A DNA stretch of 64,000 nucleotides from Mycobacterium saskatchewanense (GTDB lineage: Bacteria > Actinomycetota > Actinomycetes > Mycobacteriales > Mycobacteriaceae), in assembly GCF_010729105.1 (NCBI RefSeq), contig NZ_AP022573.1, forward strand, positions 4,278,001-4,342,000, given 5' to 3'. Made by a program: the position numbers and the translations under genes. The first letter of the stretch is position 1. The number at the start of each line of letters is the position of its first letter. Under the pieces are notes generated by a model that saw only the letters and a list, made by a program, of their open reading frames with translations, was not told the DNA's origin and searched no databases. Shown piece after piece: positions 1 to 10,092 of this stretch.

Positions 1-240
1 GCGGCCCGGGGCTGGAGAAGTCGGGCGAATGGTGCGCGGCGACGCTGCCGCCGTCGGCGCGTCAGCCCGCGGTGTCGGAATTGATCAGCTTCATCACCAC
101 GCCGAGATGCACGCAGGCGATGATCCGCGGATCGGGTGTGGGCGTGACGCGGTTCCGGCCGAAAGTGCATGTGACGCTGTGGAGTTGAGTGTGTGCCTGG
201 ACGGCCGGCCGACTGTTGTCCAGGGTGCGCGTAGGGCGTC

Positions 241-457
241 CATTGTGCGCTGAGGGCGGAGAAAACGCCGAAGCGCCGCCCTGGATGCACACCCAAAACC
301 CTCAGCACGCACTCGATGGACTGGGCGCACCCTCGACGGGCTGCTCCAACCCGACGCTCATCGACTGTGCACCTGGGGCTTTCATTGTGCGCTGAAGGCG
401 GGGAAAACGCCGCGGCGCCCGCCCCGGATGCACACTCGAAACCCTCAGCACACACTC
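241..457. repeat. Pair of ~75-bp direct intergenic repeats
   Basis: Two near-identical copies (241-314 and 383-457, offset 142 bp) both begin cattgtgcgctga and end in a cac(g/a)cactc motif, with a shared gaaaacgcc core and a shared ggatgcacac segment. They lie downstream of the RNA methyltransferase stop codon. Neither strand of 1-476 shows a convincing gene; the short open frames there are unsupported by codon use or homology I recognise. Repeats of this kind look like interspersed intergenic elements of MAC genomes, but that assignment is from memory. Confidence 0.6.
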
Positions 458-476
458 AACGCCCGACAGCGCACCC

Positions 477-1121
477 TCACCAGGCGCGCGAGAGATCCGC
501 GTGCCGACGAACCCAGGCGTGCATCGCGATCCCGGCGGCCACACCGGCGTTGATGCTGCGCGTCGACCCGAACTGCGCGATCGACACGGTCACGGCCGCG
601 CCCGTGCGGGTGTCACCGGTGATCCCCGGACCCTCCTGACCGAAGACCAGCAGGCAGTCCCGCGGCAGCGCCGTCTCCTCCAGCCGCGCCGCTCCCGGGA
701 CGTTGTCGACCGCGACGACCGTCAGCCCGGCCTCCGCCGCGAAGTCCAGCAACTCGGCCGCGCTGTCGTGATGACACAGCCGCTGGTAGCGGTCGGTCAC
801 CATGGCGCCGCGGCGATTCCAGCGTCGCCGGCCGACGATGTGCACGGTGTGCACGGCGAAGGCGTTGGCGGTGCGCACCACCGACCCGATGTTCGCGTCG
901 TGCCCGAAGTTCTCGATCGCCACGTGCAGCGGGTGCCGCCTCGTGTCGATGTCGGCGATGATCGCCTCCCGGGTCCAGTACCGGTAGGCGTCGACCACGT
1001 TGCGGGAATCGCCCTCCCGCAACAGGACCGGGTCATACCGCGGGTCGTCGGGAACCTCGCCGGCCCAGGGGCCGACGCCCGGCGCCGGTACCGCCCATTC
1101 GGTGGGCCCCGGCTCGCTCAT
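477..1121 (-). CDS. TrmH/SpoU-family RNA methyltransferase (Rv0380c-like)
   Basis: This 214-residue protein is a SPOUT-class, SAM-dependent RNA ribose 2'-O-methyltransferase. The three SpoU motifs are visible in order: an N-terminal NIGSVVRTANAF stretch, a central LLVFGQEGPGIT, and a C-terminal SINAGVAAGIAMHAW that forms the trefoil-knot cofactor site. The ATG start (MSEPGPTEW) overlaps the stop of the upstream lipoprotein gene in an ATGA arrangement, so the two are probably translationally coupled. It is the last gene of a minus-strand run that includes pyrE. The exact RNA target (tRNA or rRNA position) cannot be read from sequence. Confidence 0.9.
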   Translation of the reverse strand: MSEPGPTEWAVPAPGVGPWAGEVPDDPRYDPVLLREGDSRNVVDAYRYWTREAIIADIDTRRHPLHVAIENFGHDANIGSVVRTANAFAVHTVHIVGRRRWNRRGAMVTDRYQRLCHHDSAAELLDFAAEAGLTVVAVDNVPGAARLEETALPRDCLLVFGQEGPGITGDTRTGAAVTVSIAQFGSTRSINAGVAAGIAMHAWVRRHADLSRAW

Positions 1122-2026
1122 CGCTGCGTCCACACCGCGGCGTGCGTGCCGTCCACCGCGACGGTCGCATACAGCAGCGCCTCGTTGATCTCGCCCTGCG
1201 TGCACAGCGAGGCGTTGACGTGCACCGAATCCAGCGAGGCGTCGGGCAGGATCAGCACCGACGACCCGTACACCGCGCACGACGGGTTCAGCCCCGGCGG
1301 GGGCAGGGTCGGCGACGCGAGCAGCATCATCGGGCCGCCGCGCTTGGCGGAGTCGTCGCGGTAGCGGCCCGCGACCGCGTCGGCCTCCAGGCCCAGCAGC
1401 ATGTAGCCGTTGCCGGTGAACGCCCCCGGATCGCCGAGCTGCGCCTGGGTCACCGGCTTGCCGTCGGCGCGCCAGGCCGACAGGCTGGCGGTCTTGACCA
1501 CCAATCCGGTGTCGTTGACGTTGGTCGGCATCAGCCCCACCGGGAACGCCACCGGGTAGGCCGCCGACGTGTTCGGGATCCGGTCGCGCGGTGAGTAACC
1601 GTAGACCCCCCGGACCTGGCTTCGATCCTGCAGGGGCCCAAGGCAAACCGTGCCGGTGAGCCGGTCCGGCGGCGCCGACAGCGGCGAGCGGACGTCTCGC
1701 ACGCTGGCCGCCGCGTCGTCGCAGCTGCCCAGCGCGGTGTGCTCCATCGGATGCGCGAGCGCCCCGTAGAGCCCGAAGCGGATGTCCGCCGGCGCGGCGT
1801 GCGCGCCGTGCGGATCGGCCACCGACGCGTCGACGTCGACCAGCACGTAGTCGCCGTCCCAGCGCAGATTCGACACCGACATGTTCCAGCCCAGCAGCGC
1901 CAGCGATTCGCCCAGCCGGGCGCCCTGGGCGCCGTACGCGCGGACCGGCTGACGCGAGCCCGAGCACCCCGCCACGAGCGCCAGCAGGCAGGCCGCAATC
2001 GCGAGAAGCTGCGTGCGGCGATGCAA
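1118..2026 (-). CDS. Conserved mycobacterial lipoprotein (Rv0381c-like)
   Basis: The product is a 302-residue exported protein with no recognised catalytic domain. Starting from TTG at 2026 it has a short basic N-terminus (HRRTQ), a hydrophobic core (LLAIAACLLALVAG) and a lipobox LVAGC, so Cys is the predicted lipid-attachment site. The TTG lies just beyond the pyrE stop codon, and 302 residues matches my memory of Rv0381c, which supports this start over longer in-frame alternatives that run back through pyrE. The mature part holds several Cys and mixed beta-type sequence. Function is unknown; it would sit on the outer face of the inner membrane. Confidence 0.8.
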   Translation of the reverse strand: MHRRTQLLAIAACLLALVAGCSGSRQPVRAYGAQGARLGESLALLGWNMSVSNLRWDGDYVLVDVDASVADPHGAHAAPADIRFGLYGALAHPMEHTALGSCDDAAASVRDVRSPLSAPPDRLTGTVCLGPLQDRSQVRGVYGYSPRDRIPNTSAAYPVAFPVGLMPTNVNDTGLVVKTASLSAWRADGKPVTQAQLGDPGAFTGNGYMLLGLEADAVAGRYRDDSAKRGGPMMLLASPTLPPPGLNPSCAVYGSSVLILPDASLDSVHVNASLCTQGEINEALLYATVAVDGTHAAVWTQR

Positions 2027-2027
2027 A

Positions 2028-2576
2028 CTAGCCCAACCCCAGATCGGCCAGGCCCAGCACGCTGCGATAGGGCAATCCCTCGGCTTCGATCGCCTCGGCG
2101 GCCCCGGTGGCCCGGTCCACCACGGTGGCCACGCCGACCACCTCGCCCCCGGCGTCCCGCACGGCGTGCACGGCGGTGAGCGCCGAGTTGCCGGTGGTGC
2201 TGGTGTCCTCGACGACCAGCACCCGCTTGCCCACGACGTCGCTGCCCTCGATAAGTCGTTGCAGCCCATGAGTTTTCGCCGACTTCCGCACCACGAACGC
2301 GTCGACCGGGCGCCCGGGCGCGTGCATGACGGCCGTGGCCACCGGGTCGGCGCCCAGGGTCAACCCGCCGACCACGGCGTAATCCCAGTCGCTGGTGAGC
2401 TCGCGCATCAGCCGGCCGATCAGCGCGGAGGCCCGGTGATGCAGGGTGGCGCGGCGCAGGTCGACGTAGTAGTCCGCCTCCTTGCCCGACGAGAGGGTGA
2501 CCCGCCCGTGCACCACCGACAGCCGGCGCACCAGGTCCGCCAATTCCGCCCGGTCGTCAGCTTCGGCCACGGCCAC
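2028..2576 (-). CDS. pyrE: Orotate phosphoribosyltransferase
   Basis: PyrE converts orotate and PRPP to orotidine 5'-monophosphate in de novo pyrimidine synthesis in the cytosol. The 182-residue protein shows the PRPP-binding signature VLVVEDTSTTGNS near residue 120 and the N-terminal SSGKEADYYVDLR substrate region expected of the family. Length is typical. The first 20 bp overlap the end of the upstream dehydrogenase gene, and the stop codon is followed almost at once by the TTG start of the lipoprotein, so pyrE is embedded in a compact transcription unit. Confidence 0.95.
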   Translation of the reverse strand: MAVAEADDRAELADLVRRLSVVHGRVTLSSGKEADYYVDLRRATLHHRASALIGRLMRELTSDWDYAVVGGLTLGADPVATAVMHAPGRPVDAFVVRKSAKTHGLQRLIEGSDVVGKRVLVVEDTSTTGNSALTAVHAVRDAGGEVVGVATVVDRATGAAEAIEAEGLPYRSVLGLADLGLG

Positions 2577-3339
2577 CGCCGACCCGTTTGACGACCCCGC
2601 GCAGCAGGCCGCGCGGAATGAGGCGCCCGGCGGTGACCAACGCCTTGTATTGCACCCCGGGGATGCTGATGACCTTGCCGGCCGCGACGTCGGCCAGGCT
2701 CTGGCTCACCACGTCGTCGACCTCCAGCCACATGAACGACGGCAGCTTGGCCATGTCGATGCCGGCGCGGGCGTGGAACTCGGTGTGCACGTATCCCGGG
2801 CAGACGGCGTGCACGCCGACGCCGGTGCCCTCCAGGGCCACGGCCAGGCCCTCGCTGAACGAGATCACCCACGCCTTGGACGCCGAATACGTCGACCCGC
2901 GCCCCGCCACCAGCCCGGCGACGCTGGCGATGTTGATGACGGTCCCGGCGCCGGCGTCGAGCATGGCGGGCAGGGCTGCCCGCGTGAGGTGCATGACCGA
3001 CGTGACGTTGACGTCGAGCTGCTTCTGCAGCAGCGCGGGGTCGGTCGCCCAGAAGTCGCCCTTGGTGCCGAAGCCGGCGTTGTTGACCAGGACCCGCACC
3101 CCGTCGGCGAGCCGGTCGGCGACCTTCGCGCGATCGGCGGGGTCGGCGAGATCGGCGGGCAGGATCTCGACGGTGCCGGTCTGGGCCTCCAGTTCACCGG
3201 CCAGCTCGGTCAGCCGGTCGACGTCGCGGGCCACCAGCACCAGGTCGTAGCCGTCGCGCGCGTAGCGCCGGGCGTAGCCGGCGCCGATGCCCGACGTGGG
3301 CCCGGTGATCAGGGCGACGGGGCGGGGCATGAGCGACAT
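2557..3339 (-). CDS. Short-chain dehydrogenase/reductase (SDR)
   Basis: This 260-residue protein is a classical SDR, an NAD(P)H-dependent oxidoreductase with a Rossmann fold. The cofactor motif TGPTSGIG lies near residue 12, NNAGF near residue 85, the catalytic Ser in INIASVAG, and the YSASK (Tyr-x-x-x-Lys) pair follows. An alternative ATG three codons in (MPRPVAL) has a better-placed AGGA upstream and may be the true start. The gene overlaps pyrE by 20 bp. I do not recall an SDR at this spot in M. tuberculosis, so it may be a lineage-specific insertion. The substrate is unknown. Confidence 0.88.
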   Translation of the reverse strand: MSLMPRPVALITGPTSGIGAGYARRYARDGYDLVLVARDVDRLTELAGELEAQTGTVEILPADLADPADRAKVADRLADGVRVLVNNAGFGTKGDFWATDPALLQKQLDVNVTSVMHLTRAALPAMLDAGAGTVINIASVAGLVAGRGSTYSASKAWVISFSEGLAVALEGTGVGVHAVCPGYVHTEFHARAGIDMAKLPSFMWLEVDDVVSQSLADVAAGKVISIPGVQYKALVTAGRLIPRGLLRGVVKRVGGGRGRS

Positions 3340-3381
3340 CCTATGACGGCGGCGCCGCCGCCCGACCCGCGCTCCCCGGGG

Positions 3382-4251
3382 TCAGTGCTGGAAGTTGCTG
3401 GCCTGCCGGCCGTTGCGCCCCGTCGGCGGTGGGCGGTGGCCCGGTTCGGGCCGGCCCTCGGCGCGCGGCGCCTGCTCCCGGCGCACGGGCTCCGGCCCGC
3501 GGCGGCCGGCGTCCCCCAGCAATCCGGCCACGTCCTGCTGAGCGCGGCGCGGCGGCAGTTCCGCCCGACCGGCCGGCGCCAGCGGGCGGCCCGGGGCCGC
3601 GGTGCGCGGCGCGGGCGCCGCGGCTTCTTCGGCGGTGTCCTGCGGCGCCGGTGGCAGCACCCGCAGCAGGTCGTTGAACTGGCGCACGGTGCGCAGGCCC
3701 TCGTCCCACTGGGTGCGCGTGCTGGTGACCGGCAGGGCGACCAGCGTCCAGTTCTGCTCGTTCCACATGATCTCGGCGGAGTCGGGCGCGGTGTGGGCGA
3801 AGGTGACCATGCGCCGGTCGCAGGCGCGACGGGCGGCGTCGAGGTTGGTGGAGTACACCATCCGCGGGCCGATGGCGCCCAGCAACCAGATGTCGCTCTC
3901 CCGCGGCTCTTTGAGCCCCTTGAGGCGCAGGTCCACCACGACGTTGGTGCCGACCTTGCGGTGCAGCGCGATGACCGTCGCGACCTCTTCGAGGTCGAAG
4001 ATGTACACGGCCTCGCCGCGGATCTGGCCCAGCACCACGTTGAAGGCCGGGACGTCGCCGACCGTGGACATCACGCCGCGCTTCCAGCGCTTGAGGATCT
4101 CGGTCGATTCGCTCTCGAAGTCGAAGCCGTGCGAGCGCGCCCACGATCGACGCCGCCGGCTGCGCCCGCGGCGTCGATCCAGGTCGACGTACAGCAGCAC
4201 CCCCGCACCGACAAAGCACAGTGCGGAGAGCGTGAACCAAAGGGGGACCAT
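3382..4251 (-). CDS. ttfA: Trehalose monomycolate transport factor TtfA (Rv0383c-like)
   Basis: The 289-residue protein has one N-terminal membrane helix (LWFTLSALCFVGAGVLLYV), a basic RRRGRSRRRR stop-transfer region, a folded cytoplasmic domain to about residue 190, and a Pro/Arg-rich low-complexity tail. TtfA/Rv0383c is known to associate with MmpL3 and to be needed for export of trehalose monomycolate to the cell envelope. The assignment rests on architecture and on its place beside clpB and pyrE, which mirrors M. tuberculosis. The tail is poorly conserved and may act as a flexible linker. Confidence 0.82.
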   Translation of the reverse strand: MVPLWFTLSALCFVGAGVLLYVDLDRRRGRSRRRRSWARSHGFDFESESTEILKRWKRGVMSTVGDVPAFNVVLGQIRGEAVYIFDLEEVATVIALHRKVGTNVVVDLRLKGLKEPRESDIWLLGAIGPRMVYSTNLDAARRACDRRMVTFAHTAPDSAEIMWNEQNWTLVALPVTSTRTQWDEGLRTVRQFNDLLRVLPPAPQDTAEEAAAPAPRTAAPGRPLAPAGRAELPPRRAQQDVAGLLGDAGRRGPEPVRREQAPRAEGRPEPGHRPPPTGRNGRQASNFQH

Positions 4252-4352
4252 CCCACACAGGGTATCTGCTGTTGGGCCGGAACACCGAAGCCCGGCCGGT
4301 CACAACCCAGTTACAGCGGCGGGACGGTCCCCCCTTAACCGGTTCGAGGGAT

Positions 4353-6899
<2,547 letters not shown>

Positions 6900-6956
6900 G
6901 ACACCTCCGTTCGGGTTGTGGGAAAAATGGTGGTCGGGTTGTTCAACGCCGTCAAG

Positions 6957-6977
6957 GTTGAGTGTGTTCCGCTCAAG
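6957..6977. promoter_or_regulatory. HAIR element (HspR operator) of clpB
   Basis: The sequence gTTGAGT-N7-gCTCAAG matches the HspR-associated inverted repeat CTTGAGT-N7-ACTCAAG at 12 of 14 arm positions with exact 7-bp spacing. It sits upstream of the clpB start, where HspR repression is established in actinobacteria. Confidence 0.88.
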
Positions 6978-7047
6978 TCCAACCAAGTTTGGCATCGGGT
7001 CATTTGTTCATCGGGTCACCCGCCAACGCCGCCGGGAGGCGAGCCGG

Positions 7048-8292
7048 TCAGCGCTGCTCACCGCTGGACAGCACACCCTTGCGGTTGACGGGCCTCGGCG
7101 GCCCGCCGGCGGATGATCGGGTGGCGGTGACCGCAGCCGCGGCAGGAGTCCACCACTTGGCCAGCGACACCAGTTCGCGGGCCTCCTGCTCGAGAGTCGT
7201 CGCACGGGAGGTGGCGATGTGGGTCGCATCGGCTCGTTGCGGGGTGGTTCCCGATGCTTTGGCGTCGGCCGCGTGGGCTAGTTGCAGGGCCAGGATCGCG
7301 GTGTCGCGATCAGCCGCGGGGACGGAATGCGCCGCGACGAATTGCTCAACTTGCCGCGGGGGGATGTCGCGAAAGTGTGGCCGTAGCTGCAAGATCAGGT
7401 CCCGAATTTCAACGACGGCCTGATGGAGCTGCAGGGCGGATTTCCGGTACCGGGTACCGCTGTCCTGCGGGTCAAAAGCGTTCTGCGGTAAGGCCTGTCG
7501 CAGGCCGTGCCGCAGCGGCTGCAGTTTGCGCCATTGTCGGCTGACGGGATCCAACCCGACACGGGCGATGATCGCGAGCGCGCACGGGACCGCGGCGAGC
7601 GCGGCGCAACCGACGGCTTCCCAGAAGAAATACACGCCGTGGACCTTGACCCGGTACGCGCTGGTGTGCAGCCACCCGAGCTGTTCGAAAACCAGCAGCA
7701 GCAACGATTCCACGGTGACCCACCCGATTGCCACCGCCAATACCACCCCCAGGGCGGCGATGAGGCGCTCGCGGCGCGGCGCACCCGCGCGCGCGAGTTC
7801 CCCGATGCTCAGTCGCATCAGCTGAACGACCAACACGAGGAACATCGTCGAGTAGAAACCGTAGGCGAGCACCCCGTCCCACCCGCCGGAAATTTCGACG
7901 GGCTTTGCCGCGACCCGGGCTCGCGTTGCCGCGACGAGATAGCCGAACGCCAATAGCGCTGCCGCACAACGGTAGTAGCGATGGCGGCGGCGCATGTCGG
8001 GTCCAGATAGCCCTGCCCACATCATGGTGAAACCGATGAATTCCACGCTGCCGAAGATCAGGGCGACCACTGCCAATTGCTGTGCCGTGGTGGCGGTGAT
8101 CAGCGCAGCATCCGACAGCAATTGTTCGACAGCGTGTTCGCGCAATAGCTGGGCCAGCAGCAAGGTCGCCAGGGTGTTGTTGAGGTACGCGTCATAAAGA
8201 TTCGTGTTGAACCCCACGTAGCGCGTGACCACGACGATCGCCATGAACAGGATCAGCGGCCAAGCGACCGCCGGGGGCACGGTGCTGGTCAT
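7048..8292 (-). CDS. Multi-span membrane protein of the MAB_1171c-like type
   Basis: The 414-residue protein has six or seven hydrophobic segments in its first ~280 residues (for example PLILFMAIVVVTRYVG near residue 12 and LIAALGVVLAVAIGWVTVES near residue 175). A soluble C-terminal half rich in Gln, His and Ala follows and is probably cytoplasmic. It resembles the MAB_1171c family of putative transporters, a name without proven function. Its ATG overlaps the stop of the ImmA-like gene (ATGA), making it the last gene of a three-gene cassette. The constant partnership with an XRE regulator and an ImmA-like protease suggests a regulated membrane effector, but this is inference. Confidence 0.75.
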   Translation of the reverse strand: MTSTVPPAVAWPLILFMAIVVVTRYVGFNTNLYDAYLNNTLATLLLAQLLREHAVEQLLSDAALITATTAQQLAVVALIFGSVEFIGFTMMWAGLSGPDMRRRHRYYRCAAALLAFGYLVAATRARVAAKPVEISGGWDGVLAYGFYSTMFLVLVVQLMRLSIGELARAGAPRRERLIAALGVVLAVAIGWVTVESLLLLVFEQLGWLHTSAYRVKVHGVYFFWEAVGCAALAAVPCALAIIARVGLDPVSRQWRKLQPLRHGLRQALPQNAFDPQDSGTRYRKSALQLHQAVVEIRDLILQLRPHFRDIPPRQVEQFVAAHSVPAADRDTAILALQLAHAADAKASGTTPQRADATHIATSRATTLEQEARELVSLAKWWTPAAAAVTATRSSAGGPPRPVNRKGVLSSGEQR

Positions 8293-8789
8293 CGGGAGCG
8301 GAAGAACACGCTGCGCATGACGGAGCGTTGCGCACCGGCGTCGGCGGCGGCAATCATCAGCATGGAGGCGAAGGTTTCGGCGGCGCGTTCCTGGGCACTG
8401 GCGTAGTCGGTGCGACCCAACACCGCGCGCACGGCGGCCGGATCGAGGTCGGGCAGCAGCGTGCTGCTCAGATGGTCGTGCGGCAAGCCAGGCGGGCCGC
8501 CGGCGCGGGATTGGTCGTGACCGAGAACCATGTGCCCAACTTCGTGGCAGACGATCTGGTCCATGTGGTACTCGGAGGTGCCGATCGCGTGGACGATGAC
8601 ATCGTCGGCGTCGCGCTTCAACCACAACCCGCACGGGCTACCGGCCAACGCCGGAGTGGGCGTTGGTACCAGCCGAATCGGTCGGCCCCGCATCCGGGCC
8701 ACGTTGTCCACGAACTGATGACGGTCCCACGGGACAGGGATCGGCATCCGGCGGGCCAGCGCCTGCAGCTCAGCGTCAGACGTGGTCAT
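8289..8789 (-). CDS. ImmA/IrrE-like zinc metallopeptidase
   Basis: The 166-residue protein carries HEVGHMVLGH, the HExxH zinc site of ImmA/IrrE (COG2856) peptidases, and a downstream ERAAETFASMLM helix that can supply the third ligand. In phages and mobile elements ImmA proteins cleave or inactivate a partner XRE repressor. Here the upstream gene is exactly such a regulator and overlaps this one by 14 bp. The start at 8789 (MTTSDAELQ) was chosen because longer frames run into the regulator gene. The peptidase target is presumably the XRE protein, but it is not shown by sequence alone. Confidence 0.82.
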   Translation of the reverse strand: MTTSDAELQALARRMPIPVPWDRHQFVDNVARMRGRPIRLVPTPTPALAGSPCGLWLKRDADDVIVHAIGTSEYHMDQIVCHEVGHMVLGHDQSRAGGPPGLPHDHLSSTLLPDLDPAAVRAVLGRTDYASAQERAAETFASMLMIAAADAGAQRSVMRSVFFRSR

Positions 8790-9249
8790 CTCCGCCCCGA
8801 GGCGCCGGGGCGAGTGGAGGCAGCTTCTCCAGCTCGCGGACATGGTCGACCATCGCCGCCAAATTAGTGAGGGCAGCATCCGTCAGCCCGGAAGCGCGCA
8901 TGGCCAGATCCCGCACCCCCGCATCCCGCAGTGCCTGCAACAGATCCAGCTGCGCCTCGAGGTGTTCGTCGACCCCGGCGTCGATCAAATACGACGCCGA
9001 CACACCGAAGAACTCCGCGATCGCACGCAGATGCGCCACCGTCGGGTTGGTTTTCAGCCCGCTGCGAAGCTGCCACAAGTACGCCGGGCTGATCGAGACA
9101 CCGGTCTTTTCCGTAATCGCCTCGGCAGCGGCGGCATTCGACAGCGCCGGCTCCGACGGGCTGTGCATGACCTCGAACAGCTTGTTGAGCTTGACCGCCA
9201 AATCCGTCGTGGACACCTGACTCTCCATGGCGGCACGATCCCGGGTCAC
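8776..9249 (-). CDS. XRE-family helix-turn-helix regulator
   Basis: The 157-residue protein has an N-terminal helix-turn-helix of the XRE class, with ISPAYLWQLRSGLKTNPT (residues ~55-72) containing the recognition helix, followed by AIAEFFGVSASYLID, typical of EspR/XRE proteins. The remaining ~70 residues are helical and could dimerise. GTG at 9249 was selected because GGAGGT lies 3 nt upstream; an internal ATG (MESQVSTTD) is the alternative. It heads a three-gene overlapping operon with the ImmA-like peptidase and the membrane protein and probably represses its own promoter. Confidence 0.82.
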   Translation of the reverse strand: MTRDRAAMESQVSTTDLAVKLNKLFEVMHSPSEPALSNAAAAEAITEKTGVSISPAYLWQLRSGLKTNPTVAHLRAIAEFFGVSASYLIDAGVDEHLEAQLDLLQALRDAGVRDLAMRASGLTDAALTNLAAMVDHVRELEKLPPLAPAPRGGDDHV

Positions 9250-10092
9250 GATACCTCCGTTCACAGGCGCTCCCACCCGCGTCCACCCATGTTAACGGTG
9301 AATCGGCCGCCGGGGGCCTCGAGACCGGTGTCCGGTGTCAAGCGGGACAGGGTGATCGCCCCGAGACCAGATCGCATGCCCGGCCGGCGGAAGCCGCCGC
9401 ACCGGGCATTGTCGGACTGCCCGCGGACCGGGGAGACCCCAGGTCACAGTTCCGGGAGCTTCGGTATGCCGACGCGCTCCGCGCCGCACGACATATTTAT
9501 CTCAGTTTATGTTGCCGACGACGACGCATACCGGTATATTCGGTTGTGCCGAGCGGCTCCGGCCAGATGCGGAATCAGTCACGCGAAGACGGCAGGCCGC
9601 GCCATTTCCCGGAGATGGGGGAAGCCCAGAATTCTTATCGTCTCAAAAATAAGCGTCCACCCTCATCGCGCCGAACCATCCGCAGCGTAAAGCAACCCGA
9701 CTATCGGAATTCCGGATAGTGCGCGCGCGCGACTATTTCCGCATGATCTGGCAGCTCAAGCCGCAGTGAATTCGCGTTTCATGGATCAAGCCGCTGGCCC
9801 GTGCCCGGGTCAGAGCGCGAAACGATTCTCAGGAGTATTAGGTGACCTCTAAAACGGCTATGCCCGAGCCGATTTCAGCCGTCAAGGCAACCCGATCCGG
9901 CGACGCTGAGCGGGCGGGTCATCGACTGGCGCCAATGACAGGCCACCAGCTACGACGGCGTGAAGACCTCGGCACTTCCGATCGATCGGCCAGGCGGATA
10001 GCGAGGGCCGGAAAGACTGCGCCGGCGCAATAGACGATGGCGAATTTGTCGTATCGGGTGGCCCCTTCCGCTAGGCCACGGAGTTCGGCGTG
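9250..10092. other. Long AT-enriched intergenic/promoter region before PE_PGRS
   Basis: About 840 bp without a convincing gene separate the XRE cassette from the PE_PGRS gene. The stretch 9,480-9,760 is clearly less GC-rich than its surroundings (catatttatctcagtttatg, for example). One small plus-strand frame at 9842-10033 (63 codons, GTG start, AGGAG 7 nt upstream) cannot be excluded but has no recognisable domain. A 21-bp palindrome is listed separately. The region probably holds the divergent promoters of the XRE operon and the PE_PGRS gene. Confidence 0.6.
9700..9720. promoter_or_regulatory. 21-bp imperfect palindrome, candidate operator
   Basis: The sequence ACTATC-GGAATTCCG-GATAGT has perfect 6-bp outer arms around a nearly symmetric GGAATTCC core. 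It lies between divergent genes, about 370 bp upstream of PE_PGRS and 450 bp upstream of the XRE gene, and could bind a dimeric regulator. No known consensus is matched. Confidence 0.35.

Noticed and set aside
62..292. Small minus-strand frame ending in a CVHLGVVMKLINSDTAG-like tail
   Set aside because: It overlaps the intergenic repeat, has no recognised domain and its opposite-strand frames are equally open.
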